Source: Pictodentalium vernedei (Eukaryota > Mollusca > Scaphopoda > Dentaliida > Dentaliidae). Taken from it: DNA of 64,000 nt. Below the pieces are notes generated by a model. The model had not been told where the DNA came from. It was given only the letters and a program-made list of their open reading frames with translations, and did no database searches. The stretch is taken from positions 395,613,217-395,677,216 of the forward strand of contig CM062294.1 of assembly GCA_031216915.1 (NCBI GenBank), written 5' to 3'. Of the stretch, positions 9,390 through 19,361 are shown piece by piece. Both the position numbers and the translations under genes were made by a program. The first letter of the stretch is position 1. Each line of letters begins with the position of its first letter.

Positions 9390-9797
9390 TTAGTGTAAGT
9401 TGATTGGGAGATCCGACTTGACGTGCAGGTGTTGATGCGTGTCTGCGAGTTTTGTATATAAACCAGTTTTAAGAAATCCGTCTTCAATTTTGACTACTGT
9501 GTCTAAGAATTCTATCATATTTTCAGACCACCTTAAATCAACTTGTATTCTTGGATGTATCGTATTTGCCAAAGTATGATATTGTTTCAGAGACTCTAAC
9601 CCATGCGTCCATATTCCCCAGATATCATCAACGTACCATACCTGTTCAAGGGGGTGTAACTTCGATGCTTTTGACAGTTTCTCTTCCCATTCACCCGTAT
9701 TTGTGCACGCATAATTCACCCGTAATCGCGAACCTATTGCAACGCCATCCGTTTGTAAATAATGTTTTTCTTTAAATGAAAAATTGTTATTGTCCAA
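9390..9797 (-). CDS. PLE reverse transcriptase core fragment
   Basis: This 135-residue fragment carries the central RT motifs of a Penelope-like element. It shows HYLQTDGVAIGSRL (residues 12-25), the catalytic WYVDDIWGIW (54-63) with both Asp residues intact, and FLDTVVKIEDG, followed by LYTKLADTHQHLH. The start is not a true initiator; the domain continues from the fragment at 9868-10107 (MISGINHPTEK, DVKKLSPSMP) across a frameshift. The product would prime DNA synthesis at a nicked target. The copy is broken upstream and downstream. Confidence 0.85.
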   Translation of the reverse strand: MDNNNFSFKEKHYLQTDGVAIGSRLRVNYACTNTGEWEEKLSKASKLHPLEQVWYVDDIWGIWTHGLESLKQYHTLANTIHPRIQVDLRWSENMIEFLDTVVKIEDGFLKTGLYTKLADTHQHLHVKSDLPINLH

Positions 9798-10261
9798 AAC
9801 AGTTTCTATTAGTTCAAGACCTATCTCTGGCGAGAATAATTTTCTTTGAGAGTTTTCTAGTGTTTTTTCACATGCTAATCAATATACCTTCATCGCATGG
9901 CATGCTTGGAGAAAGTTTCTTGACGTCCATGCAGTACATTATGCTGTTTCCGGGGAGTGGTTGGGCTAAACAGTCCAGTCTGTTCAGGAAATGTGTGGTG
10001 TCGCGTATGTAGCATGGTAACGACTCAACGTGTTGTTTTAATTCAGACTCCATCACTTCTACTATTTTCTCTGTTGGGTGGTTTATTCCCGAAATCATTG
10101 TTCTCAAAGGAGCTTCATTTTTATGAATTTTGGTGTTACTTTTTACTCTTCCAGTCTGTGGCTGCTGTTTATCCGTTTATTCAACCCCTGTGTAGCCCAA
10201 GTGAATGGGATTACAGCTAAATACATAAGAATAAGAACAATAAAGCTAATATAAGCTCATG

Positions 10262-10310
<49 letters not shown>

Positions 10311-10365
10311 TCTCTCTCACTCTCTCTCTCCCTCTCTCGCCCTCTCTCTATCTCCCTCGCTCTCA
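10262..10365. repeat. (CT)n microsatellite
   Basis: About 100 bp of CT dinucleotides with a few interruptions. It marks the edge of the block that separates the two PLE parts. Confidence 0.95.
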
Positions 10366-11235
10366 CCACCGACACTCATACATGCACATAATGGATCGCT
10401 AAAACGAGTGTACACCCCGCCCAACCTTCTCTTAATATTCGCCAACTTGTGTGCCGAAAAGGAACGTCAATATATAATGGAAGATCTAAATGGGGTGCAC
10501 TTTATGCAATTTCTGGCATTTGATTGGGTTCTGAGCATGTAGTGTGCCTAATGTATTTAAGCCCACGAGGCATCACCCGAGTCGGACTTCTCGCTTTATG
10601 CCAGAACATTTACACGCGAAAATGGCAAGGCATCCATATCGCCTTACCCGAAAGTTCAGATTGTGCGCCAGTCTGGTACAAGACGAGAGCTCTGGGATGT
10701 CAGGTGCAAAACGGATAGGTCTCTATTTTAATGCGGTCATACACTCGACCCTCGTATCCTTAACACCCAAACACACGATCACCATCAAACAATCACACAC
10801 ATTCCACGCCACTCCCTCTCTCTCACACACACCATAATACACACATCGAAGTATATTGTCCTGGTGTATTATTGACTTTAGTATCGGCTAAAACAGTCCG
10901 CCGGTGAACCACCCAGACATACCAGTCGCCGCCGGCCTCCATGTCTGGTGCGAGCAAAGCTCGATCCGTACATGGGGCCCGCCGACACCGCGTATATCAC
11001 ACTATAGGGCACAAGCGAGCTGAGTACTAACATTTCTAGGAGGCCTCTTCAATCAGTAATGCTATATTACGCCGATCATTATAGTACTATATTTATTTTA
11101 CGTTTTTTTTTCTGTGTTGTACATTTTTTGACGGGCTGAGTGCAGGAAGCCGTTGCTACAAAAACAAGGGACCATACAATAGCATGTGCTCATTTACAAT
11201 TGACATATCCAAAACCACTGGCAAGTATCATTAGT
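10366..11235. other. Unassigned block between PLE parts
   Basis: No gene is supported. The part around 10380-10860 has a TATATAA-like motif near 10470 and a CA-rich stretch (10740-10830); 10900-11020 is GC-rich. Short ORFs here show no recognisable domain. An unknown non-autonomous element or LTR is possible. Confidence 0.3.
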
Positions 11236-11656
11236 CACTCTCCAATAATCACTAACAAAACAAGTCTCAATGAACAAATTCCAACTTCCAAGTATAATCC
11301 AGCCCTAGCCCGCCAATCATGTTTTGTCAATATTCAGGGCAAATAGGGACATGAGGTCAGCCTCGAGAAGGTTTCAGAACTGGTTTTAGGTTTGTGTTGA
11401 GCTTCATAAGACTTTTTATTTTTCTAATGTATGTAATTTTTGTAACGGTACTTCGCTATGGTATGTGTTTAGTACTATCCATCCAGATCTGTTCCATCAA
11501 GAACTACTACAGAGTGCATTTAGGCACTCTCCAGCAATTCCCAATAAAACAAATTCCGATGAACCAATTCCAACTTACAGACATCATAATTAAGTAAGAT
11601 AAGGGCATATGGAGTCAGCCTCGGTGAGGTTTCAAAACTGATTTGATTGTTTTGAT
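11236..11656 (+). repeat. Diverged direct repeat pair
   Basis: Two related units, about 11236-11394 and 11524-11656, share CACTCTCCA, GAACAAATTCCAACTT-like and GTCAGCCTCG...GGTTTCA segments in the same order. No coding content is seen. Confidence 0.55.
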
Positions 11657-11660
11657 AAAC

Positions 11661-12053
11661 TTAGCAAGGTTTTTTTATTATCTTGGGATTTTCATTGTCA
11701 AATAACATTTGGAGCTTGTACATATTGGGACGGCAATAAAAGTACTTTGTGATGTACAGACGCCGTAATTCTTTTAACTTTTCGCATACAAGTATATAGT
11801 GGTATTCATCGCCGATCTCACTATTACAAAGGTCACATTTTCTTAAAGATCTATCAATAGATCGCCAACTGCCTGTTTCGATTGGCAGTCTGTGGTTTCT
11901 TACTCTGAATTGAAGAAGTGGGGTAGCGAGGGACCTTGGGAGCCTTTTTGGGTATTCCTCTATGAAAAATTTTGTCTTTATTAGGGAGTAAAACTCATAT
12001 TTGCTGGAGCTATTTAAAGCTGCCCTCCAATCTTGTTCGTAAATGTCGAACAA
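11661..12053 (-). CDS. LINE ORF2 C-terminus with Cys/His knuckle
   Basis: The fragment has LLQFRVRNHRLPIETG followed by CDLCNSEIGDEYHYILVC, a C-X2-C-X8-H-X4-C knuckle typical of the end of several LINE ORF2 proteins. It is probably involved in RNA or target DNA binding. The stop lies at the LINE 3' end. Confidence 0.75.
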   Translation of the reverse strand: MFDIYEQDWRAALNSSSKYEFYSLIKTKFFIEEYPKRLPRSLATPLLQFRVRNHRLPIETGSWRSIDRSLRKCDLCNSEIGDEYHYILVCEKLKELRRLYITKYFYCRPNMYKLQMLFDNENPKIIKKPC

Positions 12054-12289
12054 TCTTTATTTTATGGTGAGGTCAAACCACTTTCTATTCATTATGTACT
12101 GCTTAATCCATATATCAGACATGCCCATATTATTTAGGGGTGAGATAATATTTAAAATCCAAGGACTTGAGTATGTTCCCGAAATATGTCTATTAAATAA
12201 ATGTGAATAAAGGAGGACAGAAATGCTGCTGGCATTGCCTGAAACAAGTTTTGCCCAGAAGTTAAGACAACGTAATTGTATTATAATTG

Positions 12290-12783
12290 CTATTGGATAT
12301 AGTCCCAGCTCCCCAAATATAAAGCTATCCCCGGTTGAATTTGTTTTAGGACAAATTTTAAGAACCATAGTTCTAACTTGTCAATACATTTGTTATTTTG
12401 GTATCCCCATATTCCACAGCCATATATCATGATTGGGATGATGGACTTTTTGTAGATTTCCAGGATAATGTCTATTGGTAGCTGATTCTGTCTAACTTTA
12501 TTTATAAGAGAATACATTGTTTTTTTTTTGCCTCCACACATCTGATATTTTTTTCTTTGTTGAATGAACCTTGTTTAAAAAATGTTACCCCCAAATATTT
12601 GTATTCGTTTACAATTTCTATTGAGGTTGATCCTAAGGAAAATGTGTCACGTTTCCCACCCCCTGTACCAAATTTTATTATTTTTGACTTAGATGTGTTA
12701 ACCTGTAGTTTCCATTGGTCACAGTACTCTTTGAACGCGTTGAGCATGGTCTGCATTTCCTTACTGGACTTTGCAAGAAGCAC
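12290..12783 (-). pseudogene. LINE RT C-terminal part and thumb, frameshifted
   Basis: Two overlapping frames (12783-12502 and 12541-12290) carry LQVNTSKSKIIKFG and NEYKYLGVTFFKQGSF, the conserved post-YADD motifs, then the thumb region IIPIMIYGCGIWGYQ. They continue the RT at 12833-13864 after its frameshift. Confidence 0.8.
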
Positions 12784-12832
12784 GGTATCGTCTGCGTACA
12801 GTAGTATTAAAAGTTGCAGATATCCTTGTGTA

Positions 12833-13864
12833 TCAGAAGGGGGAATCCTTTATACGTAACCCTGTGCAGTTATTTTGATATAAAAATGCTTCAAGATCGT
12901 TCAAATACAGCGCAAATAATATGGGCGACAAATTCTCCCCTTGCCTTACACCTACATTACTGTTAAAAAAATTCGACTTTTGGTATCCCATCATAACGGT
13001 TGATTTAATATTATTGTACATATTCCTTATAATATCCAGTATTTTCCCGTCAATATTACACTGGAGTAATTTTGACCAGAGTGCCGCTCTCCAGACTGTG
13101 TCGAACGCCTTAGCAAAGTCTATAAATGCACAGTAGAGCGGCTCCTTTCTCAATGCCAACAGTTCTCGAATGGCATTAATAGAAAAGATATGATCGAGGG
13201 TTGAATAGTCGCGTCTAAAGTCTGCTTGGGTTTCCGATAATAGGTCATTATCGTCAAGGAATGTAGTAATTCGTTTGTTTAAAATACTTGTAAACAGCTT
13301 AGAGATATTGCTTACAATGGTAATTTCTCTGTAGTTATCTGGGTCAAGTCTACAACCATTATTTTTATATATCGGTTTAATTATCCCGACTGTCCATTCT
13401 GATGGGAGAAAACCACTTTTCAATATTAAGTTGAAGAACTTTACGTAAATTACATCAAATTTTGTAAAAGTAGTTTTAATATATTCATTGTTAATGCCGT
13501 CGATCCCAGGGGCTTTGTTATTTTTGAGATTTTTTACCACCTTTGCTATTACATCGAGGGTAATGTCCTCGTTTAATATGTTAGTATCAATAGGGTTCAC
13601 AGAGGGGGGCTGAGGGAAACCAAAGTTTGTTTCCTCTGCCAAGTCATTTGTGTCAATTTTCTCCAAATTCTTATAATATTCATAAAATACATCCAGCGGG
13701 GGTGTCTTTTCCTGCTTCCTGTCCTTATTCAGAAGTTTTAGAATTTTCCAGTATTCTCTTGCATTTACTTTCTGAAGTTTTCGTAATTTTTCTCTTAGTT
13801 TTATATCATACCGGATTTTACTGAGAAGTAATGATTTTTTATACTGATTTCTACAGGAATTCAA
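12833..13864 (-). CDS. LINE reverse transcriptase, N-terminal two thirds
   Basis: This fragment encodes the fingers and palm of a non-LTR RT. Visible motifs in order: NNKAPGIDGINNEYIK, WTVGIIKPIYKNNG, PDNYREITIVSNISKLF, the motif-A Asp in FIDFAKAFDTVW and motif B VRQGENLSPILFALYLNDL. The catalytic LLYADDTVLLAKS is in another frame just downstream (about 12815-12775), so a frameshift at about 12840 breaks the domain. Target-primed reverse transcription is the known role. The ATG is not a real start; the ORF enters from 13861-14406. Confidence 0.88.
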   Translation of the reverse strand: MNSCRNQYKKSLLLSKIRYDIKLREKLRKLQKVNAREYWKILKLLNKDRKQEKTPPLDVFYEYYKNLEKIDTNDLAEETNFGFPQPPSVNPIDTNILNEDITLDVIAKVVKNLKNNKAPGIDGINNEYIKTTFTKFDVIYVKFFNLILKSGFLPSEWTVGIIKPIYKNNGCRLDPDNYREITIVSNISKLFTSILNKRITTFLDDNDLLSETQADFRRDYSTLDHIFSINAIRELLALRKEPLYCAFIDFAKAFDTVWRAALWSKLLQCNIDGKILDIIRNMYNNIKSTVMMGYQKSNFFNSNVGVRQGENLSPILFALYLNDLEAFLYQNNCTGLRIKDSPF

Positions 13865-14529
13865 ACGTAGTTTGTTTTCGGGGCACCTATTTTTTGGTAA
13901 AGCTTCTTAATTCTTCGTAGATTTGTTCTTGCGTGTACACACCCAACATTGAACCATGGCTTATTGTGTTTAGTATTTTTTCTTTTAGTATATTCCCTAG
14001 GCAAGTCTGTACCAAATGTCTTTTTTGCCGCTTCAGTATTGACAGAACATATTAAATTATTTGTGTCATTTATGTCTTTTAGACTTACATCTTCGGCAAT
14101 TTCTAAAGAAAGTAGTTTATTTTCTATTACTAAAAGTGTCGCGTCATCGATATTTTCTCCAAACACCTGGCTTTTGTCAGGTTCCCATTTGTTGATAATC
14201 TCTTTATTGGAGTTACCGTTAGGGTTACTCTCGGTTGAGTCCATTGTTTGATAGTTGTTGCTATTATCACTCGGCTGTGTTCCGTTATGATTGTCAAACA
14301 TTTGATCATCGTGAGATGTTCTAGTATTTGTTTGCCAAACTGACCAGTTAACTGTAAATGCAATGGGAGAATGAATGTCAGAGTATTGCTCGTTGAATTC
14401 AAACAACCGTGAAATCGGTCACGCATCCGATGAATTTGACACTGGCAATGAGGTAGTCAATTACGCTGCTAAGGTATCATGTACGCCAGTACTTTTTTGT
14501 CTATCAGTTTGCTTTTATGTTTTTTGTTT

Positions 14530-14890
14530 TTTGAATTGGTTTTTTATCTTGTTTGCTATTTTCTTGTGAGATCTGCAGGTACTTCTTTGTATGTTGTTTT
14601 GTCCTCCAACTACATCAAGATCTCATTTTCATTTCTACTTGCATCCAAAACGGGTATTCCGGACCCTTTATCGGCTGGTCGCACGACTATTGCATTATCA
14701 TTTAACAATTCTTTCAGAGCCTTCAGATTCACTACATCCAAAATTCTTTCCGTTGGGACAAACTTAAGAGCCCTTTTAAGCAATGTTCTTTGGTGTTTTG
14801 TTAGTTTCTTACCGGATAAATTAAACACGTTATTTTGCGGATTTATTTTGGTTTCATTGTACGGCATTTCACTTTCTATATCAACATAAA
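14530..14890 (-). pseudogene. PLE N-terminal (DKG) region
   Basis: Residues of the frame at 14867-14610 include KRALKFVPTE and VVRPADKGSGIPVLD, the conserved segment before the RT of Penelope-like elements. It stops near the LINE 5' end at about 14500, and the RT of PLE-A resumes near 10150. It may belong to PLE-A, or to the different PLE represented at 15700-16250. Confidence 0.7.
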
Positions 14891-15104
14891 TGCTATTTTG
14901 ATCATCTCTTACATTCTTAACCTTTACAGATTCGTTCTTTTTGGGGGTTTCTCAGACTTTTTGTCGGTAATCTTTTTTGAATAACCCCGGGAATTCCATT
15001 TTAGTTCATCCCTATGGAAAAGGGAAGTATTTTGTGACTGCCAGTATTTGTATTTGATTATTTTTGAACCATTTGTCTTTTTCATACTTGCAATCATTTA
15101 TGCA

Positions 15105-15880
15105 ACCTAACAATGAGAATCATTCTTCAAAAAGAGATAGAAATTTAATTCACTTGTACTTGCCAGTTTTTCCGGTTCGAATCGCACCCACCTGTAATTT
15201 TAAGCATACTTACAATATACATGAATCCTTATTCCCAGCATATTCACCAAACCTGTTATATCCTCATCAGCTACCTAACTCTCAATACTACCATTCGTTT
15301 TGGATCTATTTCTTATGAATCCTGTTACTGGCCATCCATATATATATTTAGACATTATTTTCGCGTGATGTTTCACATAGTCCATTAGTCTTTTCCCTAT
15401 TACATGATAGTATTCCTCATGGCCTGTAAATATTTTGCTGATGCATCTATAAAAACAGTTTCCGACTGCCCTAACATTTTGCAATCCAAACCCTTGCCTT
15501 CTCAGTTCAGTGTTGTGGGACGCGATATCAGTATGGTCGGGAAGTATCTTCTGTAATTGTATTCCTAATAATTTTAACAACACCTGCATGCCAGAGGTTA
15601 CGACGGATTTCTCCCTCTGATATGTCCATACCAAATGGCCAGAGGGTTTGAAGCGTATTGATGCAAAAAGTTTCACGTTGTTTTCTAAATTCATCTGTTT
15701 ATATTTCGAAATCGTCCAAAAATGGTCAGGGATGTTAAAATGTTGTGCAACTGGGACATCAGCATTATGTTTTATATCCTGTTTGTGTCTAGTAGCACGT
15801 TCTCGGAATGGATTTTGACTCTGACCAACATACTGCTTCCGACAGCATTTGCAAGTGATAAGATAAATACTATTTGGTTA
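15105..15880 (-). pseudogene. GIY-YIG domain in frame with an OTU-like cysteine protease domain
   Basis: One minus-strand frame is open from about 15876 to 15278. Its start is a GIY-YIG domain (SIYLITCKCCRKQYVGQS, then NPFRERATRHKQDIKHN and PVAQHF). From about 15500 it reads as an OTU-type deubiquitinase-like domain: RRQGFGLQNVRAVGNCFYRC with the catalytic Cys at 80 of the 15694 frame, then a helix region. After the TAG at 15275-15277 the same frame continues with DITGLVNMLGIRIHVYC and, near 15115, NDSHC, matching the OTU C-terminal His region, across further stops. The usual Asp before Gly-Asn-Cys is a Val here. Linkage to a PLE is clear from the neighbours; a true fused protein is an inference. 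Confidence 0.7.
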
Positions 15881-15896
15881 ATCACAAAGGAGGGAG

Positions 15897-16250
15897 TTAC
15901 GGATCTGATAATGATTTTTCGGAGGAAAATTCCTCATTCAGATCAAGCATAAAAATATGCAATCTACAACGAGGCTTTTTGCAATTAAATACCGCGCCAC
16001 TGCCTTTCTGCAACGGTATGTTGTGTTCAAATTTCAGTGGTTCGAAATCAGTAGTTTCTGCTGGACTTTCGAGCTTTTTCAGAGTTTGAGATTTTAGGCT
16101 ACGCAAAAAGTGCAGTGAGTACCCCTTCGATCTGAGGGCGCCAAATAGAGTACAATAAGCCTCATTGAAATTTACCTTATCACCTGAATTGCGGTGGAAA
16201 CGAATCAGCTGTGATTTGATGATACCTTTAAATGTATGTTGAGGATGCAA
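15897..16250 (-). pseudogene. PLE-B post-RT region
   Basis: The fragment contains HPQHTFKGIIKSQLIRFHR and LFGALRSKGYSLHFLR, a segment that follows the RT core in one group of Penelope-like proteins, then a Cys motif (CKKPRC). A frameshift near 15897 leads into the GIY-YIG domain at 15880-15700. The sequence differs from the KRAIPYG type of PLE-A, so it is a second PLE family. The RT core itself is absent. Confidence 0.7.
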
Positions 16251-16351
16251 TGATACTTTACTTTAGTGCATTGGGACTACTACTCATTCCCCCTCTTTTT
16301 TCTTTCTGTACTAGATTCTTATGCATTATTGACTATAAGCCTGGTATTATT

Positions 16352-16490
16352 AGTTATCCTTGTATTTTCCAGGGTGTATGGGAATTTACGCCGGTTTGGG
16401 AACTCATACACCCTGAGGCGAAGCCGAAGGGTGTATGAGTTCCCAAACCAGTGTAAATTTCCATACACCCCGGAAAACACAAGGATAACA
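16352..16490. repeat. Fold-back element 1
   Basis: Arms of about 63 bp (16352-16414 and 16428-16490; AGGGTGTATG...TTGGGAACTCATACACCCT and its complement) flank a 13-bp loop, GAGGCGAAGCCGA. Confidence 0.85.
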
Positions 16491-16591
16491 GATTTATTTC
16501 CAAGAATTGTGGTGTACTTAATACTTTATCCTACATTGTGGGAAAAACCTGACAGAAAATTTGTACTTTGCAAGTTTCTTAAAAAAAACCA

Positions 16592-16653
16592 GACAAATAT
16601 GGATGTCACTGGAACTGGCTCAATGAGCCAGTTCCAATGATATCCATATCTGT
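16592..16653. repeat. Short palindrome
   Basis: Near-perfect inverted arms (GGAACTGGCTCA / TGAGCCAGTTCC at the centre, extending to GACAAATATGGATG) with a one-base centre. Confidence 0.85.
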
Positions 16654-16786
16654 AATCTTTTATTGCACATAAATATTAAATTTGCTATATTTTTATTTTT
16701 GTTCTAACACGACCGAGAAGAAGGTATGAATTAATAATTAAAAATGGGTACTTTTTTAGCCATATAGCTTACTCCTGTATATTCTT

Positions 16787-16821
16787 GTTTTTACACCGTG
16801 GTTAAACACGGTGTAAAAAAA
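16787..16821. repeat. Short hairpin
   Basis: TTTTTACACCGTG and CACGGTGTAAAAA arms around a six-base loop. Confidence 0.75.
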
Positions 16822-16893
16822 CACTGTGGATTGTAAGGTACACCGTACCTCTCAGCCAATCAAAATGAAGTATTTTGTTTCATCTGGAAATAA

Positions 16894-17031
16894 TATACAT
16901 CACATGGCGTGTAGCTGCCTGATACATTTCCATACAAGGCCAGCAAAGTGAAAAGGCGAAGTCGAACCTGAAATGAACGCTCAGCGCTTTGTATGGAAAT
17001 GTATCAGCCAGCTACATATCATGTAACATAT
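16894..17031. repeat. Fold-back element 2
   Basis: Arms of about 50 bp (16894-16945 and 16985-17031; GATACATTTCCATACAA and complement) flank a loop containing AAGGCGAAGTCGAA, nearly the same loop motif as fold-back 1. Confidence 0.8.
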
Positions 17032-17982
17032 TTGTTATGTCGAAAGTCCATGTAAATCAAGTGATTAATATTTTTCAATGGAAACAAAGAATGACCGAAC
17101 GTTAGTTTTTAGAAGCCACTATTAACAGCATCGTGGAAAATCATGAACAGTAACTGGCACTAGTAAGTGTCCATGGTGGCTGTACTAGTACAATCGTCGC
17201 TGTTCGAAGTGCGAAATTTGTTTAAAATAAAACGTATTGCTACAAGCATATCTGAAATATCCTTACATACATTTCCTGTCATTACCACCTTTGAATGGGT
17301 TAACAAAGCACTTTTAAACGTTTAAAAAATAACTTTTAATCTAACGAGTAAACTGTACAAAAAATGTCGCAAAAAAGACAACAAGGAACTTTTGGGACTA
17401 CAAATAACATTTTCTGTCCATTTTTAAATATTAAATGTTTTAAATTAATAAATACGGTACCTTGAAAATATTTCCGTTCTTAAATTCGCTTATTTTGTTT
17501 TAATTCAAATTTTGAAAATTCGAGGCGAGTGTAAATACATCAAAATAGTTATGGTGGCTACTTAATTTTATTTTATTTAAGCAAAACCCTCGAGGAAAAG
17601 ACAAAAGGATGAGGCTTTGATGTCAAGAAATCTGGTGTGTGGGAATGGTAGGAAGACAGCCTCTCCGCCTATGCAATTTCCATGCAGTGTAAATCTGGAA
17701 TCATCAAATCATCAAGATATTCATTTTTAACCGACATCAAAGTACATTCTTTATTCTTTTGCTGACTGTGGGGTGTCGGGAAATTGAAAAACTTGTTTGT
17801 GTTCACCATTGTTTATTTATAGTAAATATCCACACCCGACCTCCAATATGGCGGTAGTAGATATAGTTTTCTATGTGACCAAACAGTGTTCCAGCAATCC
17901 AGTTGTATAGAGATCAGTAATCTACAGTCAAAGCGTAACAGCTTTCACATCATCAAACGTTGTCGATGGGAGAAGTTACAGA
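17032..17982. other. AT-rich spacer
   Basis: I see no gene, known repeat or hairpin here. Confidence 0.4.
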
Positions 17983-18302
17983 CAGTGGCGTAGATAGCTT
18001 TTCGCTGGCGGAGGGGCAAGCCCAAAATTTTCCGACAGACCGAAACTTTTCCGACAGTGTAACAACAAAAAAACCCAAACAAACAGAAAGAATCTGTTGT
18101 TTACTGCAAATGTACTGAAAATTGGTCATTTTTACCCAAAATTTACACAAAATGGCATGTTTTTATCCCCAAAGCCAGTATTTTAATGTTATTAGGCATA
18201 AATGCGCCTAAAAATTTCCGACAAAACTTCTGGTGGGGGGGGGGGGGGGGGGGGGGGGGGCTCCGACCCCCCACCGACCCCCCCTTTTTATCTACGCCAC
18301 TG
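17983..18302. mobile_element. hAT-like MITE with 8-bp target duplication
   Basis: Terminal inverted repeats CAGTGGCGTAGATA / TATCTACGCCACTG are flanked by the exact 8-bp duplication GTTACAGA (17975-17982 and 18303-18310). An 8-bp duplication and CAGTGG ends fit the hAT superfamily. The inside is non-coding and includes a run of 26 G at 18235-18260. Confidence 0.85.
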
Positions 18303-18516
18303 GTTACAGATCCTGATTGACCTGACCCTATCTCGAAAGCGGGTGCAGATTGAATTGTGAATCTCTTCGCTGACATTCCAACAATAATTCATTTATTTTG
18401 AAATCAGTGGACCACTGTAACAAATCTAAATTCTGCCTACAAGCATTAAGATAAGAGAATTTATAATTATAATAATAGGGAATCCTGGATACAGTTCTGC
18501 AGAAGAGGATACATTT

Positions 18517-18584
18517 CGTCGACTGAGTGCTAGAATGTTCTATGTCCCCTATGGGACATAGAACATTCTAGCACTCAGCCCACG
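18517..18584. mobile_element. 68-bp palindromic mini-element, family CGTC-AAAT, copy 1
   Basis: Inverted arms GTGCTAGAATGTTCTATGTC around the centre, with ends CGTCG.../...CCACG, flanked by ATTT on both sides (18513-18516, 18585-18588). Same sequence family as 45096-45164. Confidence 0.8.
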
Positions 18585-18741
18585 ATTTGTAAATTATAAT
18601 AAAGTCTTATCAACAATATTCTAGAGCCTAAACGACTAAAGAGTTTTCTTGATCGATTAATCTAATGGATTAACCTTAGTTTACCATCACTTGCCCTAAT
18701 AGGAAGCAGAATAATTGCCGTACCGTTGATGCTTTATAGCA

Positions 18742-18968
18742 TTAACCCTTCACCCAACGTAACGAACAAACCAGCCAGTGCTATATACAAAAGTCTTCAT
18801 TCAAATTTCATTGTTTTCAGTTTTTGTCTCAAAAATACAGCGTATGACCCTTCATTGGAACGAGTTTGTTCCAATGAGGGGCAATAAGGTACGTGTTTGA
18901 CTCGAAAACTGAATGTTTTAGTAATTCAACCAAGTATGGTCTCCTACACGCATTGGGTAAAGGGTTAA
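18742..18968. mobile_element. TTAA-flanked palindromic MITE, copy 1
   Basis: Bounded by TTAA with inverted ends TTAACCCTTCACCCAACG / ATTGGGTAAAGGGTTAA and a central palindrome CATTGGAACGAGTTTGTTCC. TTAA target and CCCT ends suggest a piggyBac-type origin. Confidence 0.75.
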
Positions 18969-19036
18969 GAATGACCTTTTCCAGCTACCGATACAGTATT
19001 ATGTCATGTAAGTGAACAGGCATGTCAGCACGACGT

Positions 19037-19161
19037 CGTCACCTGAGTTCCAATGTGTTCTATGTGTCTACTGTCAGCCTACTGGAGTGCCTACTGGAAG
19101 CCTACTGGAGTGCCTACTGGTACACTACTGGCACATAGAACACATTGGAACTCAGGAGATG
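19037..19161. mobile_element. Palindromic mini-element, copy 2, with internal tandem repeat
   Basis: Arms CCTGAGTTCCAATGTGTTCT and complement enclose about four short repeats of CCTACTGGA/GTG type. Flanks ACGT and ACAT fit a decayed 4-bp duplication. Confidence 0.7.
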
Positions 19162-19361
19162 ACATAACTTGCATGCTTTACTCTGGCTTGTATAAGTGAT
19201 GTGAGTGAATGTGACGATGTTTGCCTGTTTTGAAGCAAGTTTGTCCAAATAACACAATAGTTCAAAAGTAACAAATAATCAATCAATTACTTTTTTGATC
19301 GATCAAGACATTGATCATTGGTTAATCGATTAATCGGTTAACCGTTTCAGATCTACAATAT

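Larger units (their letters stand above)
8325..10220 (-). mobile_element. Penelope-like element (PLE-A): RT plus C-terminal GIY-YIG endonuclease
   Basis: Read leftwards, the minus strand encodes the RT entry with FIKNEAPLRTMISGINHP (about 10140-10090), then VKKLSPSMPCDEGI, the RT core with YVDDIWGIW (9797-9390), the post-RT motif KRAIPYGIALGVKRVC (about 9390-9340), the linker LPNIGKITRERLPIL (9336-9049) and a GIY-YIG domain (8954-8340). This order is that of canonical endonuclease-bearing PLEs. Frameshifts separate most parts. The upstream end stops near 10220; a candidate N-terminal part lies at 14890-14530 on the other side of an inserted block. Confidence 0.85.
11650..14485 (-). mobile_element. 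LINE, 5'-truncated non-LTR retrotransposon (CR1/jockey-like)
   Basis: Read leftwards: the end of an AP-type endonuclease (VIDYLIASVKFIG, then YSDIHSPIAF, 14485-14340), a long linker (to 13861), RT (13864-12500), a connecting region and a C-terminal Cys/His knuckle (11661-12053). The 5' end stops inside the endonuclease, as is common for LINEs. Frameshifts occur near 14406, 13862, 12840, 12500 and 12055, so it is inactive. It lies between two stretches of PLE coding sequence and may have inserted into them. Confidence 0.85.
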
